This document shows positions 57,287 to 64,000 of a stretch of 64,000 nucleotides of DNA, piece by piece. The notes under the pieces were generated by a model. It was not told the origin of the DNA, did not search any database, and worked only from the letters and a program-made list of their open reading frames with translations. Both the position numbers and the translations under genes were made by a program. The DNA is taken from NCBI GenBank assembly GCA_028869255.1, contig CP110972.1, positions 2,361,001 to 2,425,000 on the forward strand. The letters are read 5' to 3'. This stretch comes from Pseudomonas poae. Its GTDB lineage: Bacteria; Pseudomonadota; Gammaproteobacteria; Pseudomonadales; Pseudomonadaceae. Numbering within the stretch: position 1 is the first letter of the stretch; each line of letters begins with the position of its first letter.

Positions 57287-58471
57287 ATGACTGACCCCAT
57301 CGTGATTGTCAGTGCCGTGCGCACGCCCATGGGCGGGTTTCAAGGCGACCTCAAGGGCCTGACCGCGCCGCAGCTGGGTGCCGCCGCAATCCGCGCCGCC
57401 GTGGAGCGGGCGGGCATCGCCCCCGACGCGGTGGATGAAGTGCTGTTCGGCTGCGTGCTGCCCGCAGGCCTGGGCCAGGCGCCCGCACGTCAAGCCGCCC
57501 TGGGCGCCGGCCTGGATAAAGCCACGCGCTGCACCACCCTGAACAAGATGTGCGGCTCGGGCATGCAAGCCGCGATCCTGGCGCATGACTCGCTGCTGGC
57601 CGGCAGTGTCGACGTGGTGATTGCCGGCGGCATGGAAAGCATGTCCAACGCCCCCTACCTGCTTGATCGCGCGCGCAGTGGCTACCGCTTGGGCCATGGC
57701 CGGGTGCTCGACCATATGTTCCTCGACGGCCTGGAAGACGCCTACGACAAGGGCCGGCTGATGGGCACCTTCGCTGAAGAATGCGCCGGGCTCAACGGCT
57801 TTACCCGCGAAACCCAGGATGCGTTCGCCGTCGCCTCCCTGACCCGCGCACAGGAAGCCATTACCCATGGCAGTTTTGCCGCCGAGATCGTCCCGGTGCA
57901 GGTCACCGTCGGCAAGGAACAGAAAACCATCCTGCACGATGAACAACCGCCCAAGGCCAAACTGGACAAAATCACCAGCCTGAAACCGGCGTTCCGTGAA
58001 GGCGGCACCGTGACGGCGGCCAACTCCAGTTCGATTTCCGATGGCGCGGCAGCATTGCTGCTGATGCGCCAGTCCGAGGCGCAAAAACGCGGGCTCAAGC
58101 CGCTGGCGGTGATCCATGGACATGCGGCGTTTGCCGATGAGCCCGGGCTGTTTCCGGTGGCACCGGTGGGTGCGATTCGCAAACTGATGAGCAAGACCGG
58201 TTGGAATCTCGAGGACGTCGACCTGTTCGAAATCAACGAAGCCTTCGCGGTGGTCAGCCTGGTGACCATGAGCAAGCTGGAAATCCCCCACGCCAAAGTC
58301 AACGTGCACGGCGGTGCCTGCGCCCTGGGCCATCCGATTGGTGCGTCGGGTGCGCGGATTCTGGTGACCTTGCTCTCGGCCTTGCGCCAGAAGGGCCTCA
58401 CCCGTGGCGTCGCAGCCATCTGTATCGGCGGCGGTGAAGCCACGGCCATGGCCGTTGAATGCCTGTATTAA
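57287..58471 (+). CDS. Acetyl-CoA C-acyltransferase (thiolase)
   Basis: A 394-residue degradative thiolase that cleaves 3-ketoacyl-CoA (here probably 2-methylacetoacetyl-CoA) with CoA. The nucleophile Cys is in TLNKMCGSGMQAA; the catalytic His in GGACALGHPIGASGAR; the second Cys in AAICIGGGEATAM. Full length; GGAG lies before the ATG. Second gene of the four-gene beta-oxidation operon. Confidence 0.95.
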   Translation: MTDPIVIVSAVRTPMGGFQGDLKGLTAPQLGAAAIRAAVERAGIAPDAVDEVLFGCVLPAGLGQAPARQAALGAGLDKATRCTTLNKMCGSGMQAAILAHDSLLAGSVDVVIAGGMESMSNAPYLLDRARSGYRLGHGRVLDHMFLDGLEDAYDKGRLMGTFAEECAGLNGFTRETQDAFAVASLTRAQEAITHGSFAAEIVPVQVTVGKEQKTILHDEQPPKAKLDKITSLKPAFREGGTVTAANSSSISDGAAALLLMRQSEAQKRGLKPLAVIHGHAAFADEPGLFPVAPVGAIRKLMSKTGWNLEDVDLFEINEAFAVVSLVTMSKLEIPHAKVNVHGGACALGHPIGASGARILVTLLSALRQKGLTRGVAAICIGGGEATAMAVECLY

Positions 58472-58480
58472 GGATTTTGT

Positions 58481-59608
58481 ATGTTACCCAATGACGAACA
58501 ACTGCAGATCAGCGACGCGGCCCGGCAATTTGCCCAGGAGCGCCTGAAACCTTTCGCCGCCGAATGGGACCGCGAGCACCGTTTTCCCAAGGAGGCCATC
58601 GCTGAAATGGCCGAACTGGGCTTTTTCGGCATGTTGGTACCGGAGCAGTGGGGCGGTTGCGACACCGGCTACCTGGCCTACGCCATGGCGTTGGAGGAAA
58701 TCGCCGCGGGCGATGGTGCTTGCTCGACGATCATGAGCGTGCACAACTCGGTGGGCTGCGTGCCGATCCTCACGTTCGGCAACGATCAGCAGAAAGAACA
58801 GTTCCTCAAGCCCCTGGCCAGCGGCGCCATGCTCGGCGCGTTCGCACTGACCGAACCCCAGGCCGGCTCCGATGCCAGCAGCCTCAAAACCCGTGCGCGC
58901 CTTGAGGGCGACCACTACGTGCTCAATGGCTGCAAACAGTTCATCACCTCCGGGCAAAATGCCGGGGTGGTGATTGTGTTCGCGGTCACCGACCCGGCAG
59001 CGGGCAAGCGTGGGATCAGCGCATTCATTGTGCCCACCGATTCGCCGGGCTATACCGTGGCCCGCGTCGAAGACAAGCTCGGCCAGCATGCGTCGGATAC
59101 CTGCCAGATCCTGTTCGAGGACGTGAAGGTGCCGGTGGCCAACCGCCTGGGCGAAGAGGGCGAGGGCTACCGTATCGCCCTGGCTAACCTGGAAGGCGGC
59201 CGCGTGGGCATCGCCTCGCAATCAGTGGGCATGGCCCGCGCTGCGTTTGAAGCGGCCCGCGACTACGCCCGTGAGCGTGAAAGCTTTGGCAAACCCTTGA
59301 TCGAACACCAGGCCGTGGCGTTTCGTCTGGCGGACATGGCCACGCAAATCGCCGTGGCGCGGCAGATGGTGCATTACGCCGCCGCGCTGCGTGACAGCGG
59401 CAAGCCTGCACTGGTGGAAGCCTCGATGGCCAAGCTGTTCGCCTCGGAAATGGCCGAAAAAGTCTGTTCGGCCGCCTTGCAAACCCTCGGTGGTTACGGT
59501 TACCTGAGCGACTTCCCCCTCGAGCGGATCTACCGCGACGTGCGGGTCTGCCAGATTTATGAAGGCACCAGCGATATTCAACGCATGGTCATCTCACGCA
59601 ATCTCTAA
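58481..59608 (+). CDS. Acyl-CoA dehydrogenase (short/branched-chain type)
   Basis: A 375-residue FAD enzyme forming 2-enoyl-CoA. Visible are [17 protein letters not shown] (FAD/substrate loop), [10 protein letters not shown], the FAD block [20 protein letters not shown] and the catalytic-base region [12 protein letters not shown] (Glu of YEGTS). Context within the operon suits 2-methylbutyryl-CoA as substrate. Starts nine bases after the thiolase stop. Confidence 0.95.
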   Translation: MLPNDEQLQISDAARQFAQERLKPFAAEWDREHRFPKEAIAEMAELGFFGMLVPEQWGGCDTGYLAYAMALEEIAAGDGACSTIMSVHNSVGCVPILTFGNDQQKEQFLKPLASGAMLGAFALTEPQAGSDASSLKTRARLEGDHYVLNGCKQFITSGQNAGVVIVFAVTDPAAGKRGISAFIVPTDSPGYTVARVEDKLGQHASDTCQILFEDVKVPVANRLGEEGEGYRIALANLEGGRVGIASQSVGMARAAFEAARDYARERESFGKPLIEHQAVAFRLADMATQIAVARQMVHYAAALRDSGKPALVEASMAKLFASEMAEKVCSAALQTLGGYGYLSDFPLERIYRDVRVCQIYEGTSDIQRMVISRNL

Positions 59609-59619
59609 GGAGCCGATAC

Positions 59620-60393
59620 ATGAGTTACGAAACCATTTTGCTCGAAGTCCAGGGCCGCGTCGGGCTGATCACCCTGAATCGCCCACAAGCCCTGAACGCG
59701 CTGAATGCGCAGTTGGTGAGCGAGTTGAACCAGGCGCTGGACGGCTTGGAAGCCAACCCGAAAATCGGCTGCATCGTGCTGACCGGCTCGAAAAAAGCCT
59801 TCGCCGCCGGCGCCGATATCAAGGAAATGGCTGAGCTGACCTACCCGCAGATCTACCTGGATGACCTGTTCAGCGACAGCGACCGCGTGGCCAACCGCCG
59901 CAAGCCGATCATTGCCGCCGTCAACGGCTTCGCCCTGGGCGGCGGCTGCGAGCTGGCGTTGATGTGTGACTTTATCCTGGCCGGTGATGGTGCCAAGTTC
60001 GGCCAGCCGGAGATCAACCTCGGCGTACTGCCGGGCATGGGCGGCACACAGCGCCTGACCCGTGCGGTGGGCAAGGCCAAGGCCATGGAAATGTGCCTGA
60101 CCGGGCGTTTTATCGACGCGGTGGAAGCTGAGCGCTGCGGGATCGTGGCGCGCATTGTGCCGGCGGATGAGTTGCTGGAAGAAGCGCTCAACGTTGCTGC
60201 TTTGATTGCCGGTAAATCGGTGCCGATCAGCATGATGGTCAAGGAAAGCGTGAACCGCGCTTTTGAGGTGAGTTTGTCGGAAGGTGTGCGTTTTGAGCGC
60301 CGGGTGTTTCATGCGGCGTTTGCGACGTTGGATCAGAAGGAGGGGATGGCGGCGTTTGTGGGGAAGCGGGTGGCGGAGTTTAAGGATCGATAG
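59620..60393 (+). CDS. Enoyl-CoA hydratase
   Basis: A 257-residue crotonase. The oxyanion and active-site blocks are [27 protein letters not shown] (first catalytic Glu) and [18 protein letters not shown] (second Glu), so full hydratase chemistry is expected. It likely hydrates tiglyl-CoA in the same pathway. Last gene of the operon; the composite repeat begins only a few bases after the stop. Confidence 0.95.
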   Translation: MSYETILLEVQGRVGLITLNRPQALNALNAQLVSELNQALDGLEANPKIGCIVLTGSKKAFAAGADIKEMAELTYPQIYLDDLFSDSDRVANRRKPIIAAVNGFALGGGCELALMCDFILAGDGAKFGQPEINLGVLPGMGGTQRLTRAVGKAKAMEMCLTGRFIDAVEAERCGIVARIVPADELLEEALNVAALIAGKSVPISMMVKESVNRAFEVSLSEGVRFERRVFHAAFATLDQKEGMAAFVGKRVAEFKDR

Positions 60394-60396
60394 GTT

Positions 60397-61206
60397 TATA
60401 TCCGGTATTGGGGTTGCGGCTGGAATTGGTTCCGCTCTTACAGCGGGTCACTTTGGAAAAGAGCCCCAAAGTAACCAAAGGGCTCTTGCCCCAACACTCG
60501 GCACCTCGCTCTGGCTCGGTGTGCCCGCACGCAGACTTGAATCCGTGGGCCGCCGCGATGGGCCATCCTTGGCCCAGCGCGGCTAACCCGGCGTCCTGCC
60601 GGGTTACCCACGGATTCAAGCCTGCGTGCGGCCAGCGTGTTTTACGGGGCGCCAAGGATCAAGATCAAGATCAAAAGCGCAAAAGATCGCTGACTTCGTC
60701 AGCGCAAAGGATGTAAGGGCCAGATCAAAAACAAAGCAAAGCACGGCGGCCTGACAGCCGACCTCGGTCAAGTGTGGGAGCTGGCTTGCCTGCGATGCAG
60801 ACACCTCGGTACATCAGGCAAACCCAGTTGATGTCATCGCAGGCAAGCCAGCTCCCACAGAAAAGCCGATCTACTGCGGACCCGCTTTTGATCTACACCA
60901 CTCAGGTCGGCTACCAGGCCGCCGTGCTCTGCTTTTGACTTTGATCTGAGACGCCCCGTCAATCACGCTGGCCGAACGCAGGCTTTGGAGCGTGGGCAAC
61001 CCGGCAGGACGCCGGGTTAGCCGCGCTGGGCCAAGGATGGCCCATCGCGGCGGCCCACGCTCCAAAGCCGGAGTGAGGGCACACCGAGCCTAGGCGAGGT
61101 GCCGAGTGATGGGGCGAGGACTTTTTGCTTACTTTTGGGTCCTTCCAAAAGTGAGTCGCTGTAAGAGCGAAACCATAGGCGGCCGTTACCCAAATAACGG
61201 ATATAC
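60397..61206. repeat. Composite palindromic intergenic repeat, copy 2 (inverted relative to copy 1)
   Basis: About 810 bases without a gene. Its left part equals the reverse complement of the right part of copy 1 (35944-36730) and vice versa. For example, GATCAAAAGCGCAAAAGATC left of this REPIN is the inverse of the stretch right of the first one, and GCGTCTCAGATCAAAGTCAA appears inverted at the far side. A GATCAA unit is present three times here and twice in copy 1. Outer arms are again TATATCCG/CGGATATA. Confidence 0.85.
60773..60859. repeat. REPIN at the centre of composite repeat copy 2
   Basis: TGTGGGAGCTGGCTTGCCTG...CAGGCAAGCCAGCTCCCACA around a ~37-base centre; same REP type as 36276-36362. 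Confidence 0.9.
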
Positions 61207-61212
61207 CCCCCA

Positions 61213-62364
61213 TCAAAGTTGATAACCCCTCAACTCCCGAGCAATCACCATCCGCTGAATCTCACTAGTCCCTTCATAAATCTGCGTAATCCGCGCATCC
61301 CGGTAATAACGCTCTACCGGATAATCCTCCAAATACCCATACCCACCATGAATCTGCATTGCTGAAGAACAAACCTTCTCAGCCATCTCCGAGGCAAACA
61401 ACTTGGCCTGGGACGCCTCCGACAAACACGGCTTACCCGCAGAGCGCAGACGAGCAGCATGCAGGATCAGCAACCGTGCCGCATTCAACCGAGTTTGCAT
61501 ATCAGCCAGCAGATTCGCCACGCTCTGGTGCTCAATGATGGCCTTGTCAAATTGCACCCGATCACGCGCATAACCCAACGCCGCCTCAAACGCCGCCCGA
61601 GCAATCCCCAACGCCTGAGCCGCAATGCCGATACGCCCGCCTTCCAGGTTCGACAGCGCAATCGCCAAACCTTTGCCGCGCTCACCCAACAGGTTGGCCT
61701 CCGGCACCGAACACTGGTTAAGCGTGACGGCGCAAGTGTCCGACGCCCGAATCCCCATCTTGTGTTCGGTGCGATCAACCACAAACCCCGGCGTGTTGGT
61801 CGGCACCAGAAACGCCGAGATACCTTTTTTGCCCAACTGCGGATCAGTCACCGCAAATACGATCGCCAGCTTGGCGCGTTTGCCGTTGCTGACAAATTGC
61901 TTGGCGCCATTGATCACCCACTGGCCGTCGCGCAACTCGGCGCGGGTGCGCAGGTTGTGGGCTTCGGAACCGGCCTGGGGCTCAGTCAGGCAGAAGCAAC
62001 CAATCGCCTGGCCGCTGGCGAGGTCGGGCAGCCAGGTGTGTTTCTGCGCATCTGTGCCGTAGTTGAGGATTGGCCCGCAACCCACTGAATTATGGATGCT
62101 CATCAGTGCGCCGGTCGCACCGTCGCCGGCGGAAATTTCCTCGACGGCCAAGGCATACGCCACGTAGTCGACATAGGTACCGCCCCATTCTTCCGGCACT
62201 ACCATGCCCAACAGGCCGAGTTCGCCCATCTTCGCTACTCAGGGCGTCGTCGATCCAGCCGGCTTTCTCCCAAGCTTGGGCATGGGGGCGATTTCGCCGC
62301 GTGCAAAGTCGCGAGCCATGTCGCGGATCATTACCTGTTCTTCAGTGTATTCAATATCTTGCAT
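61213..62364 (-). CDS. Acyl-CoA dehydrogenase (isobutyryl-CoA type by context), with two frameshifts
   Basis: FAD-dependent dehydrogenase. From ATG 62364 it reads [20 protein letters not shown]; a G5 run at 62284-62288 is one base short (repair gives [19 protein letters not shown]) and an extra base at 62239 then shifts into [18 protein letters not shown]. The two indels cancel and the repaired product has 383 residues. Conserved blocks are [44 protein letters not shown] and [13 protein letters not shown]. The ATG lies three bases after the stop of the 3-hydroxyisobutyryl-CoA hydrolase gene, so valine catabolism is likely. Confidence 0.88.
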
Positions 62365-62367
62365 GAT

Positions 62368-63471
62368 TTAGTTCACACCCTGCTCGAAGTGGTGGAAAAA
62401 GCTGTCGACATGGGTTTTGTCCAACCCATGCAGCGTCGGCGGGTTCCAGCGTGGGGTTTTGTCCTTGTCGATGATCAGTGCGCGGACCCCTTCAATAAGG
62501 TCGCCGCGTTCGAACCATTGACGGTCGAGGTGCAGTTCCAGCGCGAAGCAGCGTTCCAGCGACAAACGGCGGCCGCGACGCAGCATTTTCAGGGTCACGG
62601 CCATGGCCAGGGGCGAGCGGGTTTGCATCAGGTGGGCGGTGTTGAGTGCCCATTCGTGGCTGTCGGCGACGGTGACTTGCTGCAACTGCTCGACAATGCT
62701 CGGTACATCCGGCAGGCCGAAGAAGTGGTCGATGGCCGGGCGCAAGGCGGCCAGCGGTGGATCGGGCAGTTGTTGCACGGCGAGTTTGGCCAGTGCGCCT
62801 TGCAGGTCCTTGAGCGGCGCGTCGTGCCATTGCAGGTGGTCGAGTTTCTGGTCGAGTTCCGAAAGCCTTGTGCTGTCCAAGTACCAGTTCGCCAAGCCGC
62901 AGTACAACGCGTCGGCAGCGCGGATCTGCACGCCGGTGACGCCGAGATAGATCCCCAACTCGCCAGGAACCCGTGGCAGGAAATAGCTGCCGCCCACATC
63001 CGGGAAATACCCGATTGCCACTTCCGGCATTGCCAGGCGGCTGCGCTCGGTCACCACACGCAAGTCGGCGCCTTGCACCAGCCCCATGCCGCCCCCCAGG
63101 ACAAACCCGTCCATCAGGGCCAGCACCGGTTTGCGGTAATGGTGGATGGCCAGATCGAGTGCGTATTCTTCGACGAAGAAGTCCTGGTGCAGGGTGTCGC
63201 CGCTTTTGAAGCTGTCGTAGAGGGAGCGAATATCGCCACCGGCGCAGAAGGCCTTTTCCCCAGCACCACGCAGGACCACCGCGTACACCTCGGGGTCGTC
63301 CTCCCAGGCTTGCAGCTGCTGCGCGAGGCTGCGCACCATGCCGAGGGTGATGGCATTCAGGCCGGCGGGGCGGTTGAGGGTCAGGTGACCAATATGGTTA
63401 CGCACTTCGGCGAGTACGTCGTCCTGGTGTACATCGGCGCTGCTTGCTTCGGATGAAACCTGAGCAGTCAT
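62368..63471 (-). CDS. 3-hydroxyisobutyryl-CoA hydrolase (enoyl-CoA hydratase/isomerase family)
   Basis: A 367-residue crotonase-fold thioesterase, longer than hydratases because of the HIBCH C-terminal extension (ALELHLDRQWFERGDLIEGV, with RALIIDKDKTPRW). Active-site blocks are AFCAGGDIRSLYD, MDGFVLGGGMGLVQGAD and MPEVAIGYFPDVGGSYFL, with the Glu and Asp typical of 3-hydroxyisobutyryl-CoA hydrolases. ATG 63471 is supported by GGGAG seven bases before; a longer frame to 63504 is unlikely. It precedes the acyl-CoA dehydrogenase gene in one transcript. Confidence 0.93.
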   Translation of the reverse strand: MTAQVSSEASSADVHQDDVLAEVRNHIGHLTLNRPAGLNAITLGMVRSLAQQLQAWEDDPEVYAVVLRGAGEKAFCAGGDIRSLYDSFKSGDTLHQDFFVEEYALDLAIHHYRKPVLALMDGFVLGGGMGLVQGADLRVVTERSRLAMPEVAIGYFPDVGGSYFLPRVPGELGIYLGVTGVQIRAADALYCGLANWYLDSTRLSELDQKLDHLQWHDAPLKDLQGALAKLAVQQLPDPPLAALRPAIDHFFGLPDVPSIVEQLQQVTVADSHEWALNTAHLMQTRSPLAMAVTLKMLRRGRRLSLERCFALELHLDRQWFERGDLIEGVRALIIDKDKTPRWNPPTLHGLDKTHVDSFFHHFEQGVN

Positions 63472-63612
63472 CTGTAACTCCCTGCTTTTATTGTTCTTTA
63501 TCAAGATGTTCGCGGGCGAACTCTCTCGTGATCGTAACAGTGCAAATTTGCCCAGTACAACCCGGAATCATGCAGGTCGTTTTTGCATTTATGCAGGGTG
63601 CTGAGCCTGGGC

Positions 63613-64000
63613 TCAGGGTACGCGGCTTGCCAGGACATCACCAACGCTGCGGCGGCGTGCATGCTGTTCTGCAGTGTGGATCAACTGTTCCAGTTCTGTC
63701 GGGGCTATATCGTAGAACTGCTCCATGTCGGCCAGTGCCAGCTTCAAATCGGCGGCAGTGATGGCCGGGTCTCGAGCGGCGTCAGGGTCAGGCAAAATAA
63801 CCGTCGGTGCCTCGGCAGCACCCTTGGGGTAGCGCGTGCGTGTGGCGTTGTTGTAGGCGAGTGCGCAGGCCAGCAGGGCGCCGGCACCCAGCAGCACGGC
63901 GCCCAGCTCATGCCAGCCAAGGGCAGCGGAAGCCGGGTCAGCCAGGACCAGGGTCATGGCCAGGCCACCGGCAGGCGGGTGCAAGCAGCGCAACCAGCAC
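63613..64000 (-). CDS. HPP-family membrane protein, C-terminal part (cut by window end)
   Basis: The frame is open to the window edge, so the N-terminus is missing. What remains shows the family motif RCLHPPAGGLAMTLVL, a further membrane span (ELGAVLLGAGALLACALAY) and a cytoplasmic tail ending VGDVLASRVP. HPP proteins are integral membrane proteins, some implicated in nitrite transport; function here unknown. The region 63472-63612 between it and the hydrolase holds nothing obvious. Confidence 0.82.
   Translation of the reverse strand, partial: CWLRCLHPPAGGLAMTLVLADPASAALGWHELGAVLLGAGALLACALAYNNATRTRYPKGAAEAPTVILPDPDAARDPAITAADLKLALADMEQFYDIAPTELEQLIHTAEQHARRRSVGDVLASRVP

Noticed and set aside
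60284..60716. Open frames running through the composite repeats (also 36419-36680 and 60871-61216) as genes
   Set aside because: They lie inside palindromic repeat sequence, occur in symmetric pairs on both strands, and have no ribosome-binding site or protein-like pattern.

Overview
The window is high-GC Gram-negative chromosome, almost certainly from a fluorescent Pseudomonas (P. fluorescens group). This rests on an MvaT-type H-NS protein, the galU-gor-ahpC-ahpF neighbourhood, 4-hydroxyphenylpyruvate dioxygenase, a CdaR/MFS/glycerate kinase set, GTGGGAGC-type REPINs, and long composite palindromic intergenic repeats of the kind abundant in that group. No rRNA, tRNA, CRISPR array, prophage or insertion sequence was seen.

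Layout. 0-12.9 kb: a DUF1275 membrane protein, an ABC-F ATPase, topoisomerase IB, the modABC molybdate transporter behind a near-perfect ModE-type operator, nitronate monooxygenase, an alpha/beta hydrolase divergent from a CGNR regulator, the alkB-ada alkylation-repair pair (Ada has lost three of four zinc cysteines), and small conserved proteins and lipoproteins. 13-21.8 kb: galU, gor, a divergent KfrA-like coiled-coil protein / tyrosine recombinase pair, ahpC (with an OxyR-type site) and ahpF, gloA, and an MvaT-family protein. 21.9-35.9 kb: an EAL phosphodiesterase with a CSS sensor, LysR/EamA pair, hppD, a protein resembling part of large Pseudomonas toxins, RarD-like exporter, aldo/keto reductase, LysR/atypical SDR pair, and a sugar-acid set (MFS, CdaR, glycerate kinase). 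35.9-61.2 kb is bracketed by two ~800-bp composite repeats in opposite orientation. Between them lie a racemase, a DUF1254/DUF1214 protein, a ~1,180-residue toxin-like gene ending in a YopT/C58-like cysteine-protease signature, a signalling locus (hybrid kinase, CheR, CheB, receiver-kinase, receiver, second hybrid kinase, KaiC-like ATPase), a TPR protein, a bestrophin, and a four-gene beta-oxidation set suited to isoleucine breakdown. 61.2-64 kb: an acyl-CoA dehydrogenase and 3-hydroxyisobutyryl-CoA hydrolase (valine type), then the end of an HPP-family membrane protein cut by the window edge.

The most striking global property is twelve single-base frameshifts in nine otherwise intact genes, including ahpF and central catabolic genes. 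Most lie in short homopolymers. In every case the repaired length is a multiple of three and the repaired protein has a length typical of its family. Assembly or sequencing error is the simplest explanation, so these genes should be treated as probably intact until reads are checked. The most interesting biological candidates are the C58-like toxin, the KaiC/CheB/CheR/kinase locus, the KfrA-like/recombinase pair with its palindromes, and the inversion-capable composite repeats. All family assignments are from motif recognition; no database search was run.
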